Source: Peronospora farinosa (lineage: Eukaryota; Oomycota; Peronosporomycetes; Peronosporales; Peronosporaceae). Taken from it: a stretch of 64,000 bases of DNA. The position numbers were made by a program, and so were the translations under genes. Below the pieces are notes generated by a model that saw only the letters and a program-made list of their open reading frames with translations, ran no database searches and was not told where the DNA came from. Below, piece after piece: positions 19,681 to 31,035 of this stretch. Location: assembly GCA_947646735.1 (NCBI GenBank), contig CANTFK010000580.1, positions 1-64,000 on the forward strand, written 5' to 3'. Position 1 is the first letter of the stretch; every line of letters begins with the position of its first letter.

Positions 19681-20700
19681 GAAGCGGCATACTTATAGTC
19701 CTTCTTGACATGTTTTCGGGGGGGCGATAGCAATTCGTATCGTCTTGACTGATTATCATCCCTGTCTCGATAATATTGATCTTTTGTACCATCTTGATTC
19801 ACGCCCATGTCGATCGTTCCTTTATCCGATTGCGACGCAATCTTCTCCACTTTCGCGATCTTCTCGTTCTCTTCCTTCCTTGGACGCATCAAAATTTTAT
19901 TCTGTAGTGGATAAGATGGGTGATTAACCAACGGTACTGTCTGCTTCTTCTTGAACTCTTCCTTCCGATATGTGGTTGCTTCATAGGCCATAGTCTGCCA
20001 CTCATTATAACGGCGCGATCCAACCGAAACATATCCAGGTGATCAGGGTATCATATCTGCAGCCATCCACCAACCTAACGGAGATTCGTGACTTACAATT
20101 ACTTCTCTATCCACTAGATAGTCAGCTGCAAGTATTTAGTTCGACCCGGTCCGGTAGTCACAGTCGGTATCCATTTTTGATCTCTCCTTACCCAAAGCTT
20201 AGATTTCGGTGCACCAGTACCAATCTTTATTTCCGTTGATCCGCCTACTGGAATTAACATATGCTGATCGTTAGTCGTGATCGGCTGCATATTCGATCGA
20301 TACGGCGGTCTTCGCCCAGCCAAGTGAATTCTGACTTCATCTGGTAAACAAAGAGTATCATCTGCCAAATCCAAGCGAATTCCAGCTGGGACCATAAAAT
20401 CCATACCCAAGATCGCTTCTTGGCCAACTTGATTACCCACCCAGATATCAAAATAATACACTAGTGATCCGTTCAATGTGATCTTAATCTTAGTACGTCC
20501 TTCCGTCATATAGGCGTTCTCTCCAATTCCTATACATTCTTGCCTTTGTCTCTCATCAACAATACAGCCTACCTTACGAGCAAAGGTGGTGTCGATGATT
20601 GCAACTTCGGCTCCAGAATTAAAAAGCATAGTGGCTTTCTCATTGTTAATCTTGCCCACTGCTTTAGCCTACTTGAATCATTTTCCTGGGGCATGACATT
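19681..20700 (-). pseudogene. Element B protease and linker, fused to RNase H2 by deletion
   Basis: ORF 20659-20114 is an intact-looking retropepsin of 181 codons with AIIDTTFARKVG, AILGMDFMVPAG and a clean flap region. The catalytic triplet reads NSGA instead of DSGA, so it should be inactive. After the TAG the linker (19991-19690) runs straight into the RNase H2 leader near 19,690. RT and RNase H1 (about 2 kb in A) are missing. The segment 19918-20425 is nearly identical to A 5806-6311. Confidence 0.85.
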
Positions 20701-23241
20701 TCCAATACTGTCGTGATTCGCCTGGCGCAAGGTCGAGCTCCATCTTCTGGTGCGATCGAGCAAATTTTCGTCAAACTCACTATTGAATGCATAGAATTCA
20801 AGTCACATGTATCGTGATCGGCTCGATCCGTTTATTACCATCTTGATCTGTCCTTCTGCCTTCAACGTATGCATAAATGCAGAGCCTAGAACGCTCAGCT
20901 CGTACCAGATTCCAACCTGGCGAGCGTCCTAGTTTAACATCTCCTCTGCCTTCGCTGGGAGCATCCCAGAGTGTTTGGTCGGCACTACCATTGGCGAATT
21001 AAATTATAAAATTCTTCCATCGGGCATTTTCCTTCTTCGTGCATCTCCCACACAAAAAATCATTTTTATGAAGAATGTCCTTTGCGCCCACACTTTTGGC
21101 AGGTCAATCTTTTCTAACACCCACGATCGTCATGTTTCTTCGATCCGCAATGGGTACAGGATCTTGGTAGATCAACACGATCATGACTTTTGCCTTGATC
21201 GATCGCATTCTGTCGATCGCGGTATTCGCTTGATTTCTCCGCGTGATCCGGTGTTGCCGCTACAAACATACGACGTAATTTAACTTCTGTGTCTGATTCA
21301 CTTGATCCGACCCTGATCCACTGTTGCTCTTTCCGACATGGATCGCTCTTACTGCACGAGTCGGTATCGATGATGCTTTATCGGGAACAGGGGCTGATCG
21401 CTGGTGAAATTTACTCGATCCCATCGATGCTTTGCCTTGACGACTCTCCACGCGTTGATAGGCACGTAAAGTTTACTTCATGTTGTCAGCATCGTCCAAC
21501 CTTAATAAAGTCAACTGCTTTGCCAAATCACGATCATCTAATGTCTCGATAAAGTGTTCCACATGTTCTCGTCTTGTGGCAAGTGTTCCTTCTCGGATCG
21601 AGATCTTTGCTCGTATCGCCGCCACAATTAATCGATAAAGATATTCCAATGGAGTCTCATTCGGCTGCTTCCTTGCGTGGTAGTATTGTCTTCCGACGGA
21701 TAAGCCGTATCCTTCATACTGAATCATTAAACTTCCCAAATGAGATTTTCAATCATGACAAGTTTTTCTGCTCAGCTGGCTATACCAATCTCGTGCTGAC
21801 CCCGTTAGCATATCGCCCATTACGAGTCACTTTTCCGCGTCAGGATCCTGTTTACGTAAGAAAGCAGACTTGACTTTGCTGATCCAGCTTCTGGCTCGAT
21901 CTTCATCTCTGTCTCTTCCGGTAAACTCCTTCAGATCTGCGATCGCCGATAACCGGATTCGCTGCACAGTAAATCCAGCATTTGGCGTAGCCTTTGCTGC
22001 TGCCACCAATGGTCTCCTTAATTCTTCCAGTCCCAGATCTGGCGGATCGCAATTATTTAATCGACTGTGACGCAATTCAACCAACTTCATCTCCACATCT
22101 AGAACATGTCTTTATTAAATAGTGGTCTGGATCCTTGATCGATTGGCAATTTGCTGGGCTAAGATCAGTTGATCTTCCTCGTACTTTCTCATGGCTTCGA
22201 AATATGAATTCAGCTGCCCTGATCCAATCGAATTCTCTTGTTGAGCCGTGGGCGCATTTGTCGATCGCACTTCAGTCTTGATTGGCACCGTTCATCCACG
22301 GATGAATGCTGCGCCTGACGGTCCTAGTGGCATCCAATTATTGGAGATTGACTCCTTTAAATCTTCTGCCTCTGCCTCTGATTCTTCTGACGCATACTCA
22401 GATGATCCGTTCTGGCATGCTTCGGCGGTCGGCGTGATCGCCTGATCGGCCACATAACGTCTTCCAGTAAGAGGAACTATTTTTTCGAACAGCGATCTTC
22501 CTGCCTTAATCACTTGATCGTGATCGCACTCGAGAAGTGTTTGCGCGTCGTACGCTCCAGCGGTAAGTCCAGCTTCCTTCAGTAGTTTCATAAGACGAAG
22601 GATCGCTTCCAGCTGGTTTGACGTTTCTTTAGGGGCTGATACCGGCCCTCGTAACGACCCAATCAGCTTCGGCTTCAAAATCCTCATTACTGGGTCGCTT
22701 AAAAATGACGTCTTCAACTCCATTTGGTAGAAACACCTTTCCAATTCTCCCATGTTCGGGTTTTCAGTTATCGATACCTAATTTGTCGGCTTCTTTTCTT
22801 GAAAGCTGCGATCGGCCGATTTCTTCCCTTCAACTTCATGATCGGCTCGTGGCGCCTTCATCTGCAACTGTATATTCTTCGAATCTTTCTTCGTCGGTTT
22901 TGCAGGAGTAGTTTTAGATAAAACTCTTTCGGTTTTGGCCGAAGGATTTTTATCTGGCGAATCACGTTTTGCAACGTGACTCGCAGGGGTCCCTGAAGGG
23001 ACCTGGGGAGGGAGTAGAGGTTTTTCTTCCAGGTCGAGTGCTCGATCTTCCTCTTTTATTATCTGCTCATCTGGGCCCCTCCCAAAACGCTGATGATCCG
23101 GGGATCTTTTTTCTTCACGCGTCTGCGGCGATCTCTCTGCCTCTGACGCTTCAATCCCAGGTTCAGTTTTGACCTTTGCATCTTCTCTCAGGGACGCACG
23201 GTGAATCCCGAGTCACCAGAAGATCAGGGCACGCGCACCAT
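20701..23241 (-). pseudogene. Element B gag remnants
   Basis: Gag begins at the ATG 23241-23239, the first base inside the 5' LTR, overlapping the primer-binding site (MVRVP then a stop). Homologous pieces follow: 22753-22292 (LKTSFLSDPVMRILKPKLIGSLRGP and an acidic segment), 22096-21827, 21739-21473 (YYHARKQPNETPLEYLYRL, capsid-like), and a damaged zinc-knuckle region 21270-20950. Frameshifts and stops are frequent. Confidence 0.78.
23227..23240 (-). other. Chronos primer-binding site (B copy)
   Basis: TGGTGCGCGTGCCC on the minus strand lies one base inside the LTR. Its complement has tRNA 3'-end geometry (CCA, discriminator A, 7-nt acceptor CACGCGC, then a T-stem of CCGGG type when compared with C). 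The tRNA is not identified. Confidence 0.6.
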
Positions 23242-24070
23242 TGTGGTGGAGCGAGGTTCACAAAATTTCTGATGTTGTCCCGAATTACACTGGCGCCCGG
23301 ACAACCGATTATCGGAGGGGGTACTCCGTTCCGTGTATAGCAATTCTTTCCTCACCATGTGTACCCGTCGGTAGGGCGGGTAGCACTATTCTAGGTGGAC
23401 TTGAGTCGATGCTGAACTTGACCGTGGTTGGGATTGGTCGGAGGTTCGACCGTGCGGAAATCTTAACGCGGTCGAGGGGTTCTTGTAGGTGCTCTATCCG
23501 AGTCATCCTGATCTCTCTTAAGATTCACTTGTCCAAAAATATAGATACTTGATCCACCTGATATACTTGATCTTACAAAGTTAATCCATCCAATTGGATC
23601 AACCGATACTGAGTCAAGTATAATCCAATCGGTTATCTTCTCTATGATGATATAATATAATTCGGGAATGTGATCCATGCCATGTATCTTCACCTTAATT
23701 ATGTTTTGATCCATATTGTCATCGTCTTTGATACCTATAATCCTTTCTTCCTTCGATTTATTAAATATGCAAATATACGATCCTGGATTAACGATACTTT
23801 CCATTCGATCGTCCATGAATTAAGATCGACTTCACCACCCCCAATAAGTCATTTTAGTAAGTGGCTTAGTGGTGGACAGGGATCCAACCGTTATGAGAAA
23901 GGGATCCAGCCGTTATGGGAAAGGGATCCAGCCGTTATGGGAAAGGCTTCCAGCCCGAATGGGAAAGGGATATAACCGCTGACGAGAAAAGTCCCGATAA
24001 CTCGGCTCCGAATTTATCGAGCAAATTATTACATGGACTTAGCCAAAATTCTCGAATCGACTTTGCCACA
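23242..24070 (-). mobile_element. Element B 5' LTR (829 bp, internally deleted)
   Basis: The U5 end TGTGGTGGAG is at the left edge 23242 and the U3 start TGTGGCAAAGTCGATT is at 24070. It shares with the 3' LTR the 22-bp repeat block (23880-23970) and the GAATTAAGATCGACTTCACC block. The middle (about 23530-23790) differs, so U3 sequence including the promoter-like region is not the same as in the 3' LTR. Confidence 0.78.
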
Positions 24071-24690
24071 ATGTGTTCATTGCTCGCCGTGTTTGCAGCC
24101 AGCCGGAATCAGCGATCCGTCGACCGCGATCCGAGGTATGTGGTCCACTCATTGAGATCTAATTTTTTGAAGGGAAACACGTAGCAGTAGATGGTAGGCT
24201 ACAGAGAGGCAGAATCGTAGGTTTTAGTATGTGATTGGTTAAGTTTAAACAGAGTTTAATTTACTTTTAAATACACGTGTCGACTTCTCTAATCTGGGAA
24301 GAATATTTGGCCTCCCGACGACTCAATAGCATCTGCTACGATACGACACAAGTGACATCCCTGGATTATTTGTCCAGGGATTACAAGAATCCTCAAAATA
24401 AACAACTCTCCCATGCGATTGGACGCAGTATAGCAAGCAAAGGACAAGGTACAAGACCGCGAGACGGCTCAAGTGGTCAGGGAATAATACGTGAATGTGA
24501 GATGGTGAAATTTCGCAAAGTGTGGTACGGGAACGTGGAGAAGCGAAGAAGCAATATTTCGCAAAATGTGGATCGCCCAATATTAAATATAGTCCACACC
24601 TTGTAGATTGACCGCGATCCGTCGACCGCGATCCGTCAATCGCGATCCGTCAATCGCGATCCGTCAACCGCAATCCGTCAACCGCGATCG
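24071..24690 (+). mobile_element. Chronos LTR fragments (plus)
   Basis: A GTGGTCCAC palindrome near 24141, the inverted CCAAT motif near 24236, the CACGTGTCGAC block, the stem-loop ATCCCTGG...CCAGGGAT near 24357-24381 and the GACGGCTCAAGTGGTCAG block near 24460 follow in LTR order. The U5 end is missing. From 24,520 a second LTR start-like piece (TTTCGCAAAGTGTGG) follows, then a 14-bp tandem repeat (CCGCGATCCGTCAA) at 24608-24690. No coding potential. Confidence 0.7.
24608..24690. repeat. 14-bp GATC tandem repeat
   Basis: Six units of accgcgatccgtca type at the junction between LTR debris and the G2a element. Confidence 0.9.
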
Positions 24691-24724
24691 GACTTGGTGT
24701 GCCTCCATCCGACGTTGAAAACGA

Positions 24725-24964
24725 ATGCTTGAGGATGGTAACAGCTTCCAACAGTGTCTCGACAATCGAGAGGACCCTCGCACCGATCACTCCATGGGCA
24801 CGATACGCAAAAAGGTGTGTGAGAATGCTTGGAATGAGTACCGCCTTTGCTTCGTTCATGTCAATGAAGGATGCCAATCTTGTATCGCGATGCCACGTCC
24901 AACTCGTGATGAATGGCGACAACACGTCGCTGAGTGTCCACTCAGCGAACGCGAACGAAGTTAG
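24725..24964 (+). CDS. Antisense ORF of G2a, C2HC zinc-finger-like
   Basis: On the strand opposite to G2a pol, this open 80-codon segment has CENAWNEYRLCFVHVNEG followed by C-x2-C-x13-H-x3-C (CQSC ... HVAEC). The homologous ORF in G2b (43325-44067, minus) keeps the same cysteines and histidine. Many differences between the copies are in third codon positions of this frame (for example CGC/CGT, CTT/CTC, GTT/GTC, GAT/GAC, AGC/AGT), as expected if the antisense frame was under selection. The ORF ends at a TAG at 24962-24964 and homology continues (SERRTSVIRGAPRWQH) after it. Confidence 0.6.
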   Translation: MLEDGNSFQQCLDNREDPRTDHSMGTIRKKVCENAWNEYRLCFVHVNEGCQSCIAMPRPTRDEWRQHVAECPLSERERS

Positions 24965-25138
24965 GTAGCAATATCTGAGCGAACGGAGGACTTCAGTTAT
25001 TCGTGGTGCACCTCGCTGGCAGCACCTCTTGCGACATCATAGTTGATGTCCGCTGAATAATTAGCGCAGGGCAGCGAAAAGTTTTGCTGCGAGGTTCTCG
25101 TCTCGTGTTCGTGGTGATATGTATAACACCACGACGTT

Positions 25139-25939
25139 TTAGCTCACGTCATTGCTCTCGTTCTCGACGGCGTGCGTCGCCTCGCTATTCTCGTTCATAA
25201 CAAGAGCATACACGTTCGCGCTCGCATCGGAGTAGCTCGACTTCATGGTCTCGTATGAGTGAACAATATCTAAAACGTCGCGAAGAAGAGAGAAACGAGG
25301 CTTCCACGTATCCTGCTCGGGAGGGAATCCAAGCCAGCGTACTCGATACCTGCGCGCGGATGGAACCGCGGCGCTTCTCATGAGCCGACTACAGTGCTGG
25401 TTGTGGAGAGTCCTCGTGAACCACAAATCGGTCTACAATCCAGCGCACCTGTCCCTCCGCGTCAACAAGCGGAGGAGGGCCCTCGCGATGGTAGTGCTGG
25501 CGTCCTGGTTGCTCAGGACGATGTTGATCAGGCCGTGAACATAGCTGCCGATGCTCAGCTGGAGTCTGAGGCTGCCAGTGAACGTGCTGCCCGGGTGGAG
25601 AAAACTTCGAGTGAGAACAGACAGTCAAACCGTGAACTACTAGACGGATAAGGGTTCTGGAGCGCCAGGTGCTTGGTCAGGTCCAGACGGGATCGAGGCC
25701 CCTCCCCATGTCATCGGCGCGTCGAGCACGACGGGAAGGCCGTTCGACTTACGAACCCCTGAAGCCGGCGTCGGAGCCAAACCGTGAAGCGTAGCCGGAC
25801 GATATTCCTTCAGCCGCCCGACATAGAATGTCGGGTGGAGTCGCAGTGAAGAGGGGACGTCGAGTGTATAAGCGTCGCCAATTGCCTTCATAACTTTGAT
25901 CGAACCGATATAGTGTGGCGCGAGCTTACTCGCGCCCAA
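25139..25939 (-). pseudogene. G2a integrase C-terminus and chromodomain
   Basis: 25939-25640 is the integrase C-terminal domain (APHYIGSIKVMKAIGDAYTLDV; LHPTFYVGRLKEYRP). 25426-25139 contains a chromodomain (RRYRVRWLGFPPEQDTW) and a divergent tail. The frame changes between these pieces. Identity with G2b is very high up to the DTW codons near 25310 and much lower beyond. Confidence 0.82.
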
Positions 25940-26198
25940 ATTAGTGACGGCTGAATCCCTTAAACCTTCCGTAGATAATAATACACGATCACCTTTCTCA
26001 AACTTACTTATGTTCTTTCTGCCATGTTTGTCAGCGTTCTATTTCTGTTGATCTACCACAGATTGTAGCGCGTCGCGTACAAACCGGGTGATGGCTTGAC
26101 GTTGGAGTATAAATTCCGACACAGCCATGTCATCAATTGGTCGCGCCAACTCAATCGGCGCGTAGTTGGCAGTAGGCGACCGCTTACCCGAAGACGGT

Positions 26199-26956
26199 TC
26201 AATCAATGTCTGCGCAGTCCATCGAGCTAATGGGGGTTGCCACGTCTAGTGGCGTCAAAGTGGCCGTCTTTGCCTTGGATCGGGTTACTGCATTCGCGCT
26301 CAAAATATCGTGAGCTGCACTCGATCCTTGTTTATCACCTTTATCCCCACTCATAGTGGAGCCAATAGGTGTCGTGGGTCGTTCCACGGCAAGGAGAATA
26401 GGAACACGAGGGTGACGAGCCGAATTCACCAAAAATGGCGTCAACCCTGTTGACGCGTGTACGGCGTTGTTGAGTGCGAACTCAGCGAGTGGCAAAAATG
26501 CACTCCAACTTGTAAATGACGTAACGTAACTTCGAAGAACGTCTTCGAGGACCCGGTTCACGCGCTCGGTCTGCCCATCCGTTTCCGGATGGGCCGCAGT
26601 CGACATCAGCAGTTTGTCCCGAGGAGCTCGAAAAGTGACGTCCAAAATGCGGACGTAAATCGCGGGTCACGGTCCGAAACAATGTTTTCTGGAAGGCCAT
26701 GATGACGGAATACCGCGTCGATGAAGTGCGCCGCGGTCTCTGCCGCGGTGATATTAGCGTGAACAGGCACTAGATGTGTCATCTTGCTGAATCTGTCAAC
26801 AAAAACCAGGATGCCCGTTGGAGCTTGACTATCAGGCGCGAGCCCGAAGATGAAGTCCATCAAAACTGATCTCCAGGCCTTAAATGCAATCGGCAACGGT
26901 CGCAAGTCAGCCTGCGACCATTGAGATGGCTTCACACACTGGCATATTTCGCACGT
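26199..26956 (-). pseudogene. G2a integrase core
   Basis: 26935-26606 carries the first two catalytic Asp residues (SVLMDFIFGLAPDS; ENIVSDRDPRFTSAFW). 26645-26199 (another frame) carries the Glu (PETDGQTERVNRVLEDVL) and the FALNNAVHASTGLTPF segment. A TGA precedes 26935 after WVRNWI. A stretch 25940-26198 has residual integrase C-terminal sequence with stops. Confidence 0.85.
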
Positions 26957-28797
26957 TCAGATCCAGTTGCGTACCCACTTATACATGTGGGGCCAGAAAA
27001 AGTCTCGAGACACAGCCGCGAAAGTCTTTTCGCGGCCTAAATGGCCGCCAGCAGGGGCATCGTGATACTCGTGAATGATTCTTGCACGCAAATCCATGTC
27101 ATTGGCAATCACCGTGCGAGGAGAATCGAATTGGTCGATGCTATACAGAAGCAAATCGCCGTTTAAATTGTATCGATGAATGTGGTCGCGCTTGGTTCGG
27201 GATAATGCTCCCAGTGCAGCATCGCTGGGAGCACGCAGATACTCGATAATGTCTGCATAATCCGAATCGCCCTTGTACGCTGCGACGATCTCATCAAATA
27301 AACACGGCTCGGGTGTAACCCGAGTTAAGTTCAGCGATACACACATTGCACATCGGTCATCATCATCCTCGTCATCAGTAGCCTGACGACTCAGAGCAGT
27401 CCGAGGATCGTAGTCGGGACGTCGTGACAAGGCGTCAGCGAGAATATTAGTCTTGCCTGGCTTGTAATGTACGACGAAGTTGTACTCAGAGAAGAATGAG
27501 AGCCATCGTGCCATCCGTTGGGACAGGTGTGGGCTCTTCATCGCTGTGCGCAGCGATGCATGATCGGTGTACAAAGCAAATGTACGTTCACCAAGGAGAT
27601 GCACGCAAAATTTGATGAGTGCATAGCGCATCGCTAATAACTCCTTGTCGTGAACCGGATAGTTCTTCTCAGCTGGCTTCATCTGTCGCGACTGATAACT
27701 CACGACTCGTTCACGGCCCTCATCATCGAATTGCATGAGGGCACAACCGATTGCGAAATCGCTGGCTTCGCATACCACGTGGAACGGCTTGGAGTCGTCT
27801 GGTAGGACCAGGACTGGCGCTGACGCCAGGCTCTTCTTTACTGCTTCGAAGGCTGCTTGGTGCTCGGGACGCCACAACCACGTGGCGTCTTTCTTCAAGA
27901 GTGACGACAAAGGCTGGTTAGAACCAGCATAATCCTTCGTATACTTGTGCAAATAATTAGCCAAGTCGAACCACTGGCGCAGCTCCGTAGGGTTCTTGGG
28001 TGTAGGCCAAGAACATATGGACGACACCATCTCTGGATCAGCTTGAACTCCCGATTTACTCACATAGCAACCTAACACCGGAATCTCCGGTGCACAAAAG
28101 ACACACTTCTTGAGATTCGCGTACAACTTGTTGTCCCGCATAACTTGAAACACTTGCTTCAGGTGTTGAAGGTGAACTTGGACATCGTTGAGGTTGCCCT
28201 CGGCGCGACTATGGACGAAGATATCGTCAAAATAACTTGGGGCAAAGTTCCGAAGAGGTCTCAACACTTAAGACACCATACGATTGAAAGTGGCCGGAGC
28301 GTTCTTCAACCCTTGTGGCATAACCAGACACTCCCATAACATGCCACTCGGAGTGCTCACCGCGGTGAGTGGGATATCGCACGGGCGCATCAAAATCTGG
28401 TAAAAGCCATCGGTCAAGTCGATGGCACTGAAGATGACACTTCCTGACATGGAATTCAGCACCATGTCCTTCCTAGGAATTGGCGTTTGCGCAGGAATAG
28501 TGGCATCATTCAACTTATTGAACGCATGCACTATCCGCCAGCCTCCCGTAGCCTTCTTCACACAGAAGGTTGGACTCGAATGTGGTGAGATACTCTCCCG
28601 CACATGACCCGCTTTGCGGCGACCTTCAAAGAATGCGTCAATAGCTTCGACTTGATCTCGAGGCAACGGCCACTGCCGTGTCACACAATACTTCGACCCT
28701 GGCACAAGACCAATCTCGTGCCGAACACCACGGTCCGCAGGAAGTTCAGCCGGGATCTTGTCCGGGAACACGTCTGCGTACTCACGAGCAATGTCGT
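26957..28797 (-). pseudogene. G2a reverse transcriptase and RNase H
   Basis: RT begins IYDIAREYADVFPDKIPAEL (~28790) and has IDLTDGFYQILM (first Asp), LVMPQGLKNAPATFNRM and YFDDIFVHS (catalytic pair, ~28220). A TAA sits between FNRMVS and LRPLRNF at 28268-28270. RNase H follows: the first acidic residue reads VVCEAS, where the family usually has Asp, then KELLAM, LYTDHASL and ILADALSRRP. The integrase HHCC domain follows (HEYHDAPAGGHLGREKT) at the end. The TAA and the Glu substitution are shared with G2b. Confidence 0.87.
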
Positions 28798-28800
28798 AGA

Positions 28801-29092
28801 TGTTGTGGAGTGGTTTCACAAACAACGTAGGAGAACCACAAACACACACAGTGCCGGACTGCCAACTTACGGAGGGGGTACCCCGATACCGTGTCGTGTT
28901 AACCTTAGGTCTCACTTTGTGTACCCGTCGGCTTGGCTGGTCTTGCTCCTCGGTTGACGCAGAAGACTTAAAGACTTGGTCTTTGAATAAGACTTGGACT
29001 TGGTGGTCCCCGAGTGGATATGCTTCACTCGGGACCGGGTTTTTTGTGATCGATCGACTGAGTCGAGAGCGATGCACCTGGTACTACGTACC
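28801..29092 (-). mobile_element. E0 3' LTR, U5 end (relocated by inversion)
   Basis: The left edge TGTTGTGGAG is the complement of an LTR end CTCCACAACA. It contains the family motif ACGGGTACACA (minus strand, near 28930) and breaks at 29092/29093 into Copia. Joined to 1903-2548 it would make one LTR of about 940 bp. It interrupts the G2a RT gene. Confidence 0.72.
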
Positions 29093-30110
29093 AACCGTCA
29101 AGGTAAACAAGACACCTCGAGATCAGATCCTACAGACGAGGTTGGTGCCGTCATTGGCTTAGACCTTAAAATTAACATTTCCTCAGTCGACTGGAAAGGA
29201 CACAAGCACGTTCTCACCATTGTTGACGGTGCTTATGGGTAAAACTTTGCCGACTTGCTGAAGACGAAAAATGAAGCCTTCGACAACTTCGTAAATTTTG
29301 ACGCACAGTTTCAACGGCAATTTGATGTTCGAGTCAAATGCATTCGTTCGGATCCTGGTGGTGAATTCGTCAATGACAAGATGAAGCAATATTTGCAGCG
29401 CCATGGAATCCAAAACCAGACAACCGAAAAAGACACTTCAGTTCAAAATGGCAAAGCCGAGCGCTTCCATCGCACGCTGTTTGATACAACTCGAGCAATG
29501 CTCTGGTCATCTGGTGTGCCGACAAATTTTGGGAGGACGCTATACTCTACGCCAGCACAATGCGCAACTACCTCCCTACCCGCGGTAATGCATACCGCCG
29601 TTCACCCCTCAAGGTACTTACGGGAAAAGTACTTGACGTCAACCACTTGCTTAAATTCGGTTCCTGCTGCACCGTAAGGCTAGAGCATGCAGTTGCAAAG
29701 TCGCTTCGAAAACGCTCCGAACAGGCGTTCGTTCTTAACATCGACCCCGTTAACAATGGCTACAATCTCTATCTTTCCCGTACCAAGACGTATTTGACCA
29801 GCTTCAACACTTAAATGTCGATCGCGTTGACATCGATGCCGCTGGTGATCTCGTCGACACCTTCGATACACTTGACGCTGTCCCCAGCACTATTCAGCCC
29901 CAGGCTCAGAAAATGTCCGATCGTGCCGCTAACACTGACGCTCTTCGCAAGACCACGCCAGTGACTGAGGGGGAACCATTATCCGATCATCTTGATCGGA
30001 CCAGTGAAGTTTCAGGCAGCGACGACGACGATGACTACAAGACAGGAGAACCCATTGACGACATCACACTGACCAAGCGCCAAATCGACAGTGTATTAGG
30101 GGTCCACTAG
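29093..30110 (+). pseudogene. Copia integrase core and linker
   Basis: The first Asp is in AVIGLDLKINISS (~29160), the second in IRSDPGGEFVNDK (~29350) and the Glu in NGKAERFHRTLFD (~29455). A TAA interrupts just after DGAYG (29240). A frameshift near 29570 leads into 29560-29814 (SPLKVLTGKVLDVNHL, FGSCC). The ORF 29913-30110 is an acidic, Asp-rich linker between integrase and RT. Confidence 0.83.
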
Positions 30111-30191
30111 CACGGTGCCTAACTTCCCATTGAATCCTTCGAGCTACCTGCATCTCTTCTTCTCGATGTCACCAGTATTTCCGGTGCAGCA

Positions 30192-31026
30192 ATGATGGCC
30201 CTTCATAATATTCACGAAGCAATGGCAAGTCCATTTTGGCCACAGCTAAAGGAAGCTATGATTCAAGATCTGGATCAGTTGTGTAAGAATTGTACATGGA
30301 AGGAAGCGGTCCCAACACCTGGGGCCAAGGTCGTGTCAACAAGATGGGTCTTCAAGATCAAATACAACTCGATGGGGGAACTCGACAAGTTCAAGACCCG
30401 GCTCGTGGCAAGAGGATTCACCCAACGCTATGGTGTCGATTTCAGCGAAAAATTCTCTCCGGTACTCAAAATGGCAAGCGCGCGATTGCTTATTACTCTT
30501 GGAGCTCAGTGGGGATGTAAAGTTCGCCATGGTGACGTTCCTAAAGCCTATCTTCGTGCACCGATTGGTCGTCCGTATAACGTGAAAACGCCACACGGAT
30601 CCCCAGACGAAGGACCAGTTTATCGATTGCTGAAGAGCCTTTACGGATTAAAACAGAGCGGACGACTTTGGAACGACTTGATTCATGACTTTCTTCTCGT
30701 GTGGTTACACAAAAAGCCGCCAAGATTCGGGTGTCTACTTCAAGCATGAAGCCATCGGCACTACAGTTGTCGGCCTTTACGTCGACGATGTCATTATTAT
30801 TGCACAGGATGACTCCCTATCTGAGACTCTTATGCAACAGCTCCACGACAAATTCGACATTAACGATTTGGGATTAATCAGCAAGTGCCTCAGTATTAAT
30901 GTGGAGACAACGGAATACGGCTACTTTCTTCAACAACAGCACAACATCGATGCTCTCCTCGCTAGGCTCGAAATAAAGAATTGTACTACCCTATCGACGC
31001 CAATGAAAGAAAAACACAAGCTCTAG
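30192..31026 (+). pseudogene. Copia reverse transcriptase
   Basis: AMASPFWPQLKEAMIQDLDQL starts the domain near 30220; KARLVARGF-like sequence (KTRLVARGFTQRYGVDF) is near 30395, the first catalytic Asp in GDVPKAYLRA (~30535), then LYGLKQSGRLWND (~30640) and YVDDVIIIAQ (~30780, catalytic). A frameshift near 30690-30745 breaks the gene between the last two motifs (30192-30749 and 30685-31026). A stop at 31024-31026 separates RNase H. Confidence 0.87.
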
Positions 31027-31035
31027 GATCCAAAC

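Larger units (their letters stand above)
14669..24070 (-). mobile_element. Chronos element B (minus), RT-less and aORF-less
   Basis: From right to left: 5' LTR (24070-23242), primer-binding site, gag remnants, protease, linker, RNase H2, integrase with chromodomain, polypurine tract, and 3' LTR (16156-14669, truncated). RT and RNase H1 are deleted, and no antisense gene lies between pol and the 3' LTR. A plus-strand solo LTR (17803-18893) is inserted in the integrase. Confidence 0.82.
24691..28800 (-). mobile_element. G2 Gypsy element, copy a (minus)
   Basis: This is the 3' two thirds of a chromodomain Gypsy element distinct from Chronos: RT (from the YDIAREYADVFPD motif), RNase H, integrase, chromodomain and, downstream on the opposite strand, an antisense ORF. 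It is interrupted at 28801 by the E0 LTR, and no gag or LTR remains. About 25310-28797 is nearly identical to 39910-43400 of copy b, including two in-frame stops; the flanks diverge more. Confidence 0.85.
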
